A stretch of DNA of 26,433 nucleotides from JADFOB01 sp964651325 (GTDB taxonomy: Bacteria > Planctomycetota > Phycisphaerae > UBA1845), in contig CAZYXP010000029.1 in assembly GCA_964651325.1 (NCBI GenBank), positions 1-26,433 of the forward strand. The letters are read 5' to 3'. Numbering within the stretch: position 1 is the stretch's first letter; every line of letters starts with the position of its first letter. The notes below the pieces were generated by a model that was given only the letters and a program-made list of their open reading frames with translations, ran no database searches and had not been told where the DNA came from. Position numbers and translations under genes: made by a program. Positions 14,916 through 22,143 of the stretch are shown in pieces.

Positions 14916-15494
14916 ATGGAATTGGCAGTCCGTGCCCCTGTCTTTGGGGAGGCGATCAGTATTGACGGCGAGCGGGAACTCGTGGAGCGTGCGAAACACG
15001 ATCGCGACGCCTTCGCGACGCTTTATCGCCGTCATTATCAGACGATCGGGCGGTATATTTTCCGCCGGGTCGGTGATCGCCACCTGACAGACGACTTGGT
15101 TGCCGACGTATTCATGATCGCGCTGCAGAACCTCCCTCGCTACCGCCATCGCGGTTTGCCGTTTCGATCGTGGTTGTACCGCATCGCGACAAACTGCGTG
15201 AATCGCTGGGCCCGGCGATCACGGAAGCGGAGATTCCGGCAGCTAGACACGCCCTTAGCCGACGAGCGCATCGCTCCTCCGGATGAGGCAACCAAATCCA
15301 ACGAAGCGCGACAAGCCCTGCTCAAACTGGCTCCGAAATTCCAGGCCGCCCTGGTTTTGCACTACATCGAGGGCATGTCCATCGAGGACATCGCCGCGGT
15401 GTGTGGCTGTCGAACGGGAACGGTCAAGTCGCGCCTTTCACGAGGACGTGAAGCACTGCGACAACACCTGCCTCATGGGAGAATGCAACAATGA
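14916..15494 (+). CDS. ECF-family RNA polymerase sigma factor
   Basis: A 192-residue sigma-70-family factor with only regions 2 and 4, as in ECF sigmas. Region 2 spans about 18-90: ELVERAKHDRDAFATLYRRH, then DDLVADVFMIALQNLPRYR and FRSWLYRIATNCVNRWARR. Region 4 spans about 125-180: LLKLAPKFQAALVLHYIEG, MSIEDIAAVCGCRTGTVKSRLSRGREALRQ, with a helix-turn-helix for the -35 element. It directs core RNA polymerase to a dedicated promoter set. The start is uncertain between ATG 14916 and TTG 14895, since neither has a strong ribosome binding site; both lie after the promoter-like motif. The stop overlaps the ATG of the next gene by four bases (ATGA), so translation is coupled. Confidence 0.95.
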   Translation: MELAVRAPVFGEAISIDGERELVERAKHDRDAFATLYRRHYQTIGRYIFRRVGDRHLTDDLVADVFMIALQNLPRYRHRGLPFRSWLYRIATNCVNRWARRSRKRRFRQLDTPLADERIAPPDEATKSNEARQALLKLAPKFQAALVLHYIEGMSIEDIAAVCGCRTGTVKSRLSRGREALRQHLPHGRMQQ

Positions 15495-16345
15495 ATCGTG
15501 GCAACGATCCTGTCGACAACGTGTTCGATTCGCTGCGGACGCAAGCCTGGTCCGCGGATTCCTACAATCCTGATTTGGAGAAACAACTCATGCAAGAGTT
15601 TAATCGCAAGCCTACCGTATCGAGTTTTGCCCGAACGCGCGGATTCGTGATCGCCATGGCGGTTATGGCCATTGGCGGCGGCGCCTACGCGACGTCCTCA
15701 GTGATTCTCAGCCTGATGCATGTGACCGTCGAAGTTGACGGCGAGACCACCGAGTTCGATATCGCCTCCAATGGAGAGGCTTCGTTTCGAGTGGATACCG
15801 CCGACGGCGGCGTGGCCGACGTCTCTATCAAGAGCACAGACGGCAAAAACGGCGAGCAGATGCGGCAGATCAACGTAACGACGACTGGCGATGGCACGAA
15901 GGATGAAGAGGTCGTCAAGGTGATCCGCAAGTGCGAGGGTTCCGGACCCAAGCCGGTTGACTGGGAGGTGCTCGGGGACGCCGAGGCCGTGGGCAGTTGG
16001 ACGGATACGGATGGCGTATACCACGAACTTTACGTGCTGTCTGCCCTGAAGGGCGACGGGTCGCGGATTTTCATGGGCGTCCATCCCGAAGGCGATGCGG
16101 GAGAGTTGTTCCTGCTGGCCGAGCCCCCGATTGATCTGACCGAGTTCGAACTGAAGGTATCGGCCGATGAAGACGGCACGATTTCAATCGCCGCTGACGA
16201 TGGCGCCGGTCGGGAATTGGCGTTGAAGTTCAACGTGGGCCATGGGGGCGATGAGGCGCTTGCGCCCGAACTCGAAGGGCATCTAAAGGCCGCCAGCCCG
16301 GACGGCTCGATCCGCATCAAGATAGAAGAGGCGGGCGGAAACTAG
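15491..16345 (+). CDS. Single-pass membrane protein, likely regulator of the ECF sigma factor
   Basis: A 284-residue protein. Residues 1-50 are probably cytoplasmic and hold short amphipathic helices (NPDLEKQLMQEFNRK). One transmembrane helix lies at about 51-75. The remaining 210 residues form an acidic, beta-rich extracytoplasmic region, with VTVEVDGETTEFDIASNGEASFRVD and ELKVSADEDGTISIAADD. The four-base overlap with the sigma gene argues that it binds or controls that factor. It lacks the His-x3-Cys-x2-Cys zinc motif of ZAS anti-sigma factors, and I do not recognise a RskA- or RseA-type domain. Its function as anti-sigma factor is inference from position and topology. Alternatively it is a structural or target protein of the regulon. 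Confidence 0.8.
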   Translation: MNRGNDPVDNVFDSLRTQAWSADSYNPDLEKQLMQEFNRKPTVSSFARTRGFVIAMAVMAIGGGAYATSSVILSLMHVTVEVDGETTEFDIASNGEASFRVDTADGGVADVSIKSTDGKNGEQMRQINVTTTGDGTKDEEVVKVIRKCEGSGPKPVDWEVLGDAEAVGSWTDTDGVYHELYVLSALKGDGSRIFMGVHPEGDAGELFLLAEPPIDLTEFELKVSADEDGTISIAADDGAGRELALKFNVGHGGDEALAPELEGHLKAASPDGSIRIKIEEAGGN

Positions 16346-16355
16346 CCATCGGAGT

Positions 16356-16408
16356 GGGCTGCTCGGGCTGCTGGGCTGCTTGGGCTTGCTTGGGCTGCTT
16401 GGGCTATT
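16356..16408. repeat. Tandem repeat of a 9-base unit
   Basis: Six head-to-tail units of GGGCTGCTT, varying from 8 to 10 bases, start 10 bases after the stop of the membrane protein gene. They run into a GGGCCCC tract. The array reads through in all frames as Leu/Gly- or Ala/Trp-rich peptides and is not part of a supported gene. Length variation between strains is likely. Confidence 0.75.
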
Positions 16409-16452
16409 GGGCCCCACGGGGTGCTGCCCCCCAAGAATGTGCGATTACAACG

Positions 16453-16489
16453 ACGGCTTTGCGTCTCCTCAATTGAGGCGCAAAGCCGT
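16453..16489. terminator. Strong hairpin, probable two-way terminator
   Basis: Arms ACGGCTTTGCG and CGCAAAGCCGT enclose CCTCAATTGAGG, giving a 17-bp stem with a three-base bulge on the left. It lies between the rightward sigma operon and the leftward LolA-like gene. Only a short TTTCT follows on the right, so it may be a repeat-derived hairpin and not a classical intrinsic terminator. Confidence 0.5.
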
Positions 16490-16609
16490 TTCTGTAGCAC
16501 ACCCGCTCTCGGGCGCGGTCCGTGACTTCTCTGCACCACACCCGCCGTCGTGCAAACGCCGTTGCCCATACGCGACGTCGCCTTGCCTACGCAACGCGAA
16601 CGCCGCCTG

Positions 16610-17497
16610 CTAGTACCTTGGATCGGGGTAAGGCGGCGGTTCGTACTGATCCGGGCGGATGTCGGTGTTGTGCTCGATCTTGGTCAGCGTCATCACCCTC
16701 TGGTGCCCGCCGTAGTCAATCTGCTTCTGGTGAGCGACAAGAAGCCCTCCTACCTTCCGGTAGTCACCGAACTTCGTGGTCATGGTCTCACCACTCTCAT
16801 CGAACTGCTCGTCCTTTTGCGTAAGGAGCTTGGTCTCGATGTCGTAGTAATGGGTCTCCGGAAAGCCAATCGTGGGCGTCATCACAAGCTTGTAGCACTT
16901 TTTTCCATCGATGGTCACGACGCCACCGAACTTGGCCGCCGTGAACAATTTGCGCCAGTCAACCTCCCGATCAAAATAGCCCGCGCGAATCGCCAGGGCC
17001 TTAGCCAGCCCGTCCTTCATTTTGGCGGGAATTCGACCGATCTTGCTCCAAGCCCGCGTACCGTCCGTGGCGGATTCGACGGGATCCCGCTTGATGGTGC
17101 TGATCATGTAGGTGTAGCGTTTGTTCGGTCGCTCCTCGATGATGGTCAGATCATATGTGACCCCCTGGCCCACCACTTCGTAGCTGGCCGTCATGCTTCG
17201 ACTATTTACCTTCGCATAGGCCTCCTTGCCTCCGGTGGCCTCGACGTAGCCATCCAGGACATCGACTACGTTGACCTTCTTTGGGGCATTTTGCTTCGCT
17301 TCGGCCGGCGCGGCGGCGTCGGCCGGCTTGCCTTGGGGGCTAGGCACCGCTTCGGGCGTCGCCGGTGAGTCTTTTTCCGGATCGGGTGGCCCCGCGATCG
17401 ACGGGGAAGCCGCGAGGCAGAAGCAACCAAGCATCATACAGACCGCAATGGCGTGTGACGCTAGAGCATGCCGTAGCGCCGGGAGCATGTTTGTCAT
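16610..17497 (-). CDS. Exported LolA-fold-like protein with proline/alanine linker
   Basis: A 295-residue protein. The signal peptide covers about 1-35 (hydrophobic AIAVCMMLGCFCLAAS, cleavage near SIAG). A low-complexity Pro/Ala/Lys linker (36-75) follows. The main domain (78-285) has the LolA-type pattern, starting with VVDVLDGYVEATGGKEAYAKV (a common opening for this group: helix, 'ATGG'), then ATDGTRAWSK, KKCYKLVMTPTIGFPETHYYDIETKLL, GDYRKVGGLLVAHQ and a final TLTKIEHNTDI. Such proteins are frequent in Planctomycetota and Acidobacteria; cargo unknown. The start at 17497 has TGGAG seven bases upstream and is preferred over longer forms that would bury the signal peptide. It may belong to the same broad family as the protein at 6021-6713, but the two are too divergent to be recent duplicates. 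Confidence 0.82.
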   Translation of the reverse strand: MTNMLPALRHALASHAIAVCMMLGCFCLAASPSIAGPPDPEKDSPATPEAVPSPQGKPADAAAPAEAKQNAPKKVNVVDVLDGYVEATGGKEAYAKVNSRSMTASYEVVGQGVTYDLTIIEERPNKRYTYMISTIKRDPVESATDGTRAWSKIGRIPAKMKDGLAKALAIRAGYFDREVDWRKLFTAAKFGGVVTIDGKKCYKLVMTPTIGFPETHYYDIETKLLTQKDEQFDESGETMTTKFGDYRKVGGLLVAHQKQIDYGGHQRVMTLTKIEHNTDIRPDQYEPPPYPDPRY

Positions 17498-17762
17498 GAG
17501 CGACTCCAGAATCAACGATTTCGCAAGGTACCTCACCCACTTTATCACCGCCTTCTCGTGCGTCCAGACGCCGATTCGAGTCATGCGATCTTTACCGCTC
17601 GAACGAACTCGCGGGTCTACGGCCAGTGGGGGACGAGAGGCTGACCTGTGGGGGATGTGCTGTGATATCGGACGGTTGGATGAGGGATGGCGCTAGTCGG
17701 CAGGCAAGAGTCTGAAACCGAGCAAGAAGCTCTGACAAATACCGCTGTGCCGCGCATAGCGA

Positions 17763-17802
17763 CGGCCCGCTTGGGCCAAAGGCTCAAACGGGCCGCTAGT
17801 TT
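17763..17802 (+). terminator. Long hairpin followed by a short T-run
   Basis: Arms of 15 bases match at 13 positions with one wobble, loop AAA, then TAGTTTT. It has the shape of an intrinsic terminator for rightward transcription, though no rightward gene ends nearby. Confidence 0.35.
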
Positions 17803-18175
17803 TGAAAGCTGCCGTACGCAGCACGTCTGCTACCCTACGGCAGCACACACTTTATTCCATGATCCACAAACCACCTCCTCTCAAAAACGGGGGGCGCCGA
17901 CTTCGTTCGCCGTTCTCGCCATGCTTCGCGTTTGCAAGGCATTGCAAATGCGACACGCTAGCCATCACGAACCTTTTGCCGGCCTTATCCCCCTGCGAAC
18001 CGTCGTTCACAGGCACATCGCCCGCCCGCCGGAGCCGCTGCGTTTCAAACGCGCGCGTCTTCAACAAGACGCGTCTCCAAATTAGCCTCGGCGGCGCTCG
18101 TCGAAGCATTTCGACCGACTGACCCACCCAATTCTGGACCAGACGGAATACCGAAAGCGGCTTCGATCTGTCTAT

Positions 18176-18205
18176 AGTATAATCGACGATTGCCCCCAAT
18201 TCCAA
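18176..18205 (-). promoter_or_regulatory. Possible leftward promoter without a gene
   Basis: On the minus strand TTGGAA (complement of 18200-18205) and TATACT (complement of 18176-18181) are 18 bases apart. The transcript would run into the gene-poor interval. The match is moderate and made by eye. Confidence 0.25.
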
Positions 18206-18375
18206 GAGAATTATTCCTTCCTAAGGATTTAGAGGAGCCGTACCCGCCCATATCTGTGAAATCTACGGTGGTCACAACGTATTGACTGCATTATCATTCA
18301 ACGCCAGAGCGGTTTCGACGTCCGCGAGTGCTGGGTCGATGGGTTTTGACGGGTTGATTCACGCTTGTGTAGCCC

Positions 18376-18429
18376 CGCCGCCCTCGGCTGGGCGGGCGCC
18401 TGGAAACAGCGGAGGGCCGCTGTGCTACA
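18376..18429. repeat. Dispersed bipartite palindromic repeat, family A
   Basis: CGCCCTCGGCTGGGC at 18379-18393 is identical to 4185-4199, and 18406-18429 is identical over 24 bases to 5963-5986. The element sits just upstream of the methyltransferase gene, within 55 bases of its start. Confidence 0.75.
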
Positions 18430-18481
18430 TGGGTCCGATAGCGTGCGCAGAGCGGATCGTAAGGCAGGAGCGTTGAGCATC

Positions 18482-19126
18482 ATGGGGGCCATCTCGAACC
18501 AATGGAGTTTCCTGAAAGGCTACTTCGGTGCGCCAACGTGCGTCGGAGCCGTGGCGCCCAGCTCACGCGCCCTAGCCGAAGCCCTTAGCCGTCCCTACCG
18601 CGAATGCGCCACCCCCGCGAAGGTGCTCGAGGTGGGCGCCGGTACGGGGCCGGTCACGTCGTACCTTGCATCCCATCTCGGCGAACGGGACGAACTCCAC
18701 GTTTGCGAGATCCGGCCGGACTTCGCGACCATCCTGGAGCGAACCGTCTTGACCGAGGATCGCTTCGGCTCGGCGATCGAGCAGGAGCGCGTCCAGCTCT
18801 ACCAGATGCCGATTCAGGAGTTGGAGCGAGAAAACTACTACGATTTCGTCATTTCGGGCTTGCCGCTAACCGCGTTTTCACTCCGCGACATCAAAGACGT
18901 GCTCGGGGTGATTCGCAAGAGCCTCAAGCCGGGGGGCGTGCTGAGTTACTTCGAATACGTCGCCATACGAAAAGCAGTGAGCCGCCTGACGCCCGGTGCC
19001 CATGGCAAGAAACGCCGCGTGATCTCCGCCTATCTTTCGCGAAACATACGCCGCCATCAGTTTGCCCGGGAAACGGTGCTGCAAAACATCCCACCCGCCC
19101 ACGCCCGGCACTTGCGCTTCGACTAG
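18482..19126 (+). CDS. SAM-dependent methyltransferase, phospholipid N-methyltransferase-like
   Basis: A 214-residue class I methyltransferase. Motif I is VLEVGAGTGPVTSYLA (48-63), the acidic residue after strand 2 is E76 in VCEIRPDF, and the motif IV region reads YDFVISGLPLTAF (120-132). The N-terminal AVAPSSRALAEAL (24-35) and the GLPL segment resemble the PmtA/KsgA-like group, in which bacterial phosphatidylethanolamine N-methyltransferases fall. It may methylate a membrane lipid, but an rRNA or small-molecule substrate is not excluded. ATG 18482 follows AGGAG at somewhat long spacing; in-frame sequence farther upstream is repeat DNA, which argues against a longer start. It converges with the CsgG-like operon. 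Confidence 0.83.
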   Translation: MGAISNQWSFLKGYFGAPTCVGAVAPSSRALAEALSRPYRECATPAKVLEVGAGTGPVTSYLASHLGERDELHVCEIRPDFATILERTVLTEDRFGSAIEQERVQLYQMPIQELERENYYDFVISGLPLTAFSLRDIKDVLGVIRKSLKPGGVLSYFEYVAIRKAVSRLTPGAHGKKRRVISAYLSRNIRRHQFARETVLQNIPPAHARHLRFD

Positions 19127-19144
19127 CGATAGCTCATTTGGCCT

Positions 19145-19168
19145 GCGACACACCATGAGGTGTGTTGC
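19145..19168. terminator. Hairpin between converging genes
   Basis: GCGACACACC and GGTGTGTTGC form a 10-bp stem with one wobble pair and loop ATGA. It lies between the methyltransferase stop (19126) and the stop of the leftward CsgG-like gene (19178). No long T-run follows on either side, so it is a likely but not certain shared terminator. Confidence 0.55.
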
Positions 19169-19177
19169 GTGCGAAAA

Positions 19178-20101
19178 TTAGAAGCGAGACTCGAAGTTCT
19201 TTTTTCGCTTTGCCTTTTCTCTGCTATTTCTCTGCTTCACCACCGCCTCGTCGATGCGCCGGACAATCATTCCTACCTCCAAGTCGTCTATGTCAAGATC
19301 CCCCCGCGGTTTGCCGACCGACGTCTTGGGCTTGGCTCGCGTGATCTCAATCTCCCCTAGCAATTCCTCCTCGAAACCCAGCGATTCGCCGGTATCCGGA
19401 TCGATCAAGGGTTCGCCCACTTCCCACACCTCGTAGACGGCGCCAAGTTCGGTCTCCTCCTGGGTAATGTTCACCGTTACCGACCGTTTGCCCACCTTGA
19501 TGATCTTGGCCGGGTAGGCCAGGTCGATGAGCGCTCCGGTAACCTTCTTCGCCGCGGCCCGAATCGCGTCTTGGATGACCTGCTCTGCCACATTGCCGGC
19601 GGTCGCGCTCCCGTCACCCGAAATCCGGCTCTGCGCTTTGTTCGCGATAATCGTCTTTGACGCGACAATCTTGCCGCTCTCGGCACTAGCGATACGAAGT
19701 TCGATCTCGACCTTCGCGACGATTTTCCCCGCCGTCACACCACCCACACTGGCCGCGCTGCCGTCCAACCCGAGGCTAAGCACGGAGCCATACAGCACAT
19801 AGCCGGCGGACTTCAGTTTTCCCGCTTCCGGCGCATTCTCTTCATCCGTGAGCCCTGCATCAGCCAGCTTCCTTTCGCTCAGCACGCTCTTGAGATTCTG
19901 CCGCTCCACGACCTCGAACTTCCTCGTATTGACGATGTTCCCCGTTATCCGCTTGCGCAACGTCTTGAACAGTTCATCCGGCGCGTTCGCGTCGTTCTCG
20001 AACTTGTCAATCGCCACGACCATTTGCTGCCCGTAGACGGGCACGGCAAGCCAAACACTCAAACAAAGCACCGCCACAACTCTCTTGGCATTCTCAGACA
20101 T
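19178..20101 (-). CDS. CsgG/LpoB-like exported protein
   Basis: A 307-residue protein with a cleavable signal peptide (1-24, ending VYG-QQ) and no lipobox. Residues 25-170 fit a CsgG/LpoB-type alpha/beta domain: MVVAIDKFEND, LRKRITGNIVNTRKFEVVER, then AGYVLYGSVLSLG and VEIELRIASAESGKIV. The remaining part (195-290) has a beta-rich domain, AKIIKVGKRSVTVNI and GELGEIEITRAK-like strands, of the kind found in FlgT and related outer-membrane proteins. The C-terminus is very basic (KQRNSREKAKRKKNFESRF). It is the last gene of a three-gene leftward operon and starts 21 bases after the NTF2-like lipoprotein gene. A role in an outer-membrane or peptidoglycan-associated assembly is inferred. Confidence 0.82.
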   Translation of the reverse strand: MSENAKRVVAVLCLSVWLAVPVYGQQMVVAIDKFENDANAPDELFKTLRKRITGNIVNTRKFEVVERQNLKSVLSERKLADAGLTDEENAPEAGKLKSAGYVLYGSVLSLGLDGSAASVGGVTAGKIVAKVEIELRIASAESGKIVASKTIIANKAQSRISGDGSATAGNVAEQVIQDAIRAAAKKVTGALIDLAYPAKIIKVGKRSVTVNITQEETELGAVYEVWEVGEPLIDPDTGESLGFEEELLGEIEITRAKPKTSVGKPRGDLDIDDLEVGMIVRRIDEAVVKQRNSREKAKRKKNFESRF

Positions 20102-20122
20102 GTTCTGTCTTCCTTTCTTGCA

Positions 20123-20722
20123 CTATAGATCATCCAAGTCGACCGGAATGAGGCCCGACTCCATGAGGCGATATCCATCCCGAGTTTTCTTCAAGGTAGC
20201 TGTTGCGGTCCGAGGCTTAGCACGGTTGTTTTGAAAAACGAGGCTCACACGCCAGGTGACCTGGGAACCGATGCTCTTCACTTGTTCCAAGACAGCCTCA
20301 TCTTTAAGGCCGGCGTTGAACTCCGCATCCTCCACGTAACGGGCCTTGAACTTTTCGAAGGCCATCCGTTCGCGAATCGACGTGTGCAGGAGCCCGTACA
20401 TCCTGGCGAAGTCCTCGTCCTTCCAACACGTGCAGTAGTAGTGAATGAAACGCTCCGGTTCTGCGACCTCTCGTGACGGCGGATCGGGATAGGCACGTTC
20501 CGCCGCTGAGGCAACGGCCGTGCCGCCGGCCACTGAATACGACACATTTACGGTGACTCGCTCGCCCGTCTTTTCCACCGGCATGGTGGGCTTGGACTCC
20601 GACGATGTTGACGTTCGGTTTCCGGCCACAGATGCCGGCGACTCTTGCGTCTTCCGCGAACACCCTACGAAGCACAACAGAGTGCCAGCAACAATCCAGA
20701 CTACTGATCTTGACACTAACAT
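20123..20722 (-). CDS. Small lipoprotein with NTF2-like domain
   Basis: A 199-residue protein. Signal sequence 1-20 ends in FVGC with Cys21 as lipidation site. A Ser/Thr-rich linker covers about 25-75. The C-terminal domain (85-199) reads PERFIHYYCTCWKDEDFARMYGLL, FEKFKARYVED and VTWRVSLVFQNNRAKPRTATATLKKTRDGYRL, the pattern of NTF2-like lipoprotein domains such as the MecA N-terminal type. These serve as small binding modules and have no fixed function. It is the middle gene of the leftward operon, 17 bases after one CsgG-like gene and 21 bases before the other. ATG 20722 is chosen because it opens directly at the signal sequence; longer in-frame forms reach back into the upstream gene. Confidence 0.8.
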   Translation of the reverse strand: MLVSRSVVWIVAGTLLCFVGCSRKTQESPASVAGNRTSTSSESKPTMPVEKTGERVTVNVSYSVAGGTAVASAAERAYPDPPSREVAEPERFIHYYCTCWKDEDFARMYGLLHTSIRERMAFEKFKARYVEDAEFNAGLKDEAVLEQVKSIGSQVTWRVSLVFQNNRAKPRTATATLKKTRDGYRLMESGLIPVDLDDL

Positions 20723-20739
20723 GTGGCTACACACCCTCT

Positions 20740-21684
20740 CTACTGGATCAGCCCCTTGAGTTGGTCGCCCGCGTCCTTCGACTGGTCGGAAGCAAACTTG
20801 ACATAGTGTCCTCGGAGCACATTGACCTTCTTGTAATTCTGAATCTCCACCCACGAGGTCGTGTTTGAGGTCGAATGAATCTTGCCGTAGCCGACGGGGC
20901 TGGATTCGCGCGTGGCGCCGGCGACGACATCGGAATTGTCCACGTACTCATAGAACTCGATTTTCGTCCCCTTGGTCGCGCCGTAATTGCTGCCGATGCT
21001 AATCTTCGCGACCTGGCCGTCGCCGCGTGTCTCAATGACGCGTGCCTCCGGTGCGTAGCGTGCGCCCACCTCGATGGCGAACGCCTTCGCGGCTTCTCGC
21101 ACCGCCTCTGCCAAACTGGCGTTGGCCTCCGGCCCGTCCTGTGCCTCCGTGTAGCCCGGGGACTTTCCTTCGATATGTCGCGTGAGCACGACGCGATCCG
21201 TGGGCTTTTCATAGAAACGGAAGTCCACCGCCGTCGCGCCCTGGAATCGGCCTCCAGAGATGACGGAGCTTTCCATCGCTGCTGAGGCGATCTTGGCCGT
21301 GATGAGATAGTCAGCCTCAGGTATATTTATCTGGCCAAGTTCGTCTGAATCCAATGTCTCCAGCGCGTGTTCCTGCTGGAGCGCCCCGAGATTGCTGCGC
21401 TCCACAGTGGTGAAGAACGCAAATTCGGAAATAAGGCTGACCAGGCTGGAGTCGAGCGTCTGATAGATGGACTCGTCCAGGTCGTTGCCGCCTTGCGACA
21501 CCAGAATCGCAACGGGGAGCTTCGTCTCCATTTCCTGCACTAGGGGGCCACCCGTGGGGTCAGTATACATCTGGCGGTCCCGCGCGGTGATCTGGAGCTC
21601 GCCCGGATTGACGGCGCAACCAACAAGGAGCGTCGCGAAATGGCCCACCGTAAGAGTCAGTAGCACGTCACGTGTCTTTCTCAT
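20740..21684 (-). CDS. CsgG-like lipoprotein
   Basis: A 314-residue protein. The signal sequence ends in LVGC, Cys23 being the lipidation site. The CsgG-type domain (about 55-215) includes PVAILVSQGG, DSSLVSLISEFAFFTTVERSN, LGALQQEHALE and EADYLITAKIASA, followed by VDFRFYEKPTDRVVLTRHIEG. A second, beta-rich domain (225-300, with QVAKISIGSNYGATKGTKIEFYEY and GYGKIHS) follows, similar in layout to the third gene of this operon. CsgG itself forms the curli secretion pore; related proteins are peptidoglycan-synthase activators (LpoB) or assembly factors. No curli subunit gene is nearby. ATG 21684 has GGAG nine bases upstream and is the first gene of the operon. Confidence 0.85.
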   Translation of the reverse strand: MRKTRDVLLTLTVGHFATLLVGCAVNPGELQITARDRQMYTDPTGGPLVQEMETKLPVAILVSQGGNDLDESIYQTLDSSLVSLISEFAFFTTVERSNLGALQQEHALETLDSDELGQINIPEADYLITAKIASAAMESSVISGGRFQGATAVDFRFYEKPTDRVVLTRHIEGKSPGYTEAQDGPEANASLAEAVREAAKAFAIEVGARYAPEARVIETRGDGQVAKISIGSNYGATKGTKIEFYEYVDNSDVVAGATRESSPVGYGKIHSTSNTTSWVEIQNYKKVNVLRGHYVKFASDQSKDAGDQLKGLIQ

Positions 21685-21711
21685 AGCATTGTCTCCAAAA
21701 CGTACAATATG

Positions 21712-21727
21712 TTGCGCAATTGCGCAA
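21712..21727. promoter_or_regulatory. 16-bp perfect palindrome upstream of the CsgG-like operon
   Basis: TTGCGCAATTGCGCAA is fully self-complementary and lies 28-43 bases before the first start codon of the leftward operon. Its size and place fit an operator for a dimeric repressor or activator. CATATT lies between the palindrome and the gene, a weak -10 candidate. Confidence 0.45.
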
Positions 21728-22143
21728 TAGAGCAACGGTCGCGCATTGCTGGCTCATCGACTGTGTTCATAGGCAATCCCCCTTCCAGCCGTGCCGCGAC
21801 CCGTGCACAGCTCGAAGAGGCACGTACCGCTCGCCGGGGCAAGGACACACGCCAGTCAGGCTATTGGGCCGAAGCCAACGGAGGTCTAGAACACATGGGC
21901 ACAGCAGAGGAAATCCCAACGGAAGGGCACAATGCTGCAGATTACCCACGCTGCCAACATCTTGACGGTACATCGGAACAATGTAGGGGCAGCATTCGCT
22001 ACATTCAACGAACAACCGTCAAGCAATGAGGAATGATGTCAAGCTCGCGACTCATTAGACGTGAGAAATGTCTCGTCATGGCGCGCTGGGAGCGTCAGCC
22101 CATTGGCAACTGCCCAACCGACTCGCCTCGATGCGGGCGCGGC
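21728..22143. other. Intergenic interval of about 415 bases
   Basis: It separates the CsgG-like operon from the FG-GAP gene, both leftward. No open frame with a ribosome binding site or domain was found, and no repeat of families A-D. It must hold the 5' flank of the operon promoter on its left edge. Confidence 0.5.

Larger units (their letters stand above)
17498..18481. other. Gene-poor interval of nearly 1 kb
   Basis: No convincing gene. A hairpin with arms CGGCCCGCTTGGGCC and GGCTCAAACGGGCCG lies at about 17763-17796 and is followed by TAGTTTT. Open frames of 60-140 codons on both strands between 17687 and 18275 overlap each other and lack ribosome binding sites or domains. A promoter-like pair for leftward transcription is at 18176-18205. 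A family A repeat occupies 18376-18429. This may be a decayed gene region or could encode an untranslated RNA. Confidence 0.5.

Noticed and set aside
16356..16408. Tandem repeat considered as a CRISPR array
   Set aside because: Units are only 8-10 bases with no spacers and no cas genes nearby.
17852..18205. Leftward frame of 117 codons in the 1-kb gap
   Set aside because: It begins with TTG inside a promoter-like stretch, is very rich in Arg, and has no recognisable domain.
19178..21684. CsgG-like operon considered as a curli system
   Set aside because: No CsgA/CsgB-like repeat protein, CsgE or CsgF is encoded in the window, and only the CsgG-type fold is shared.
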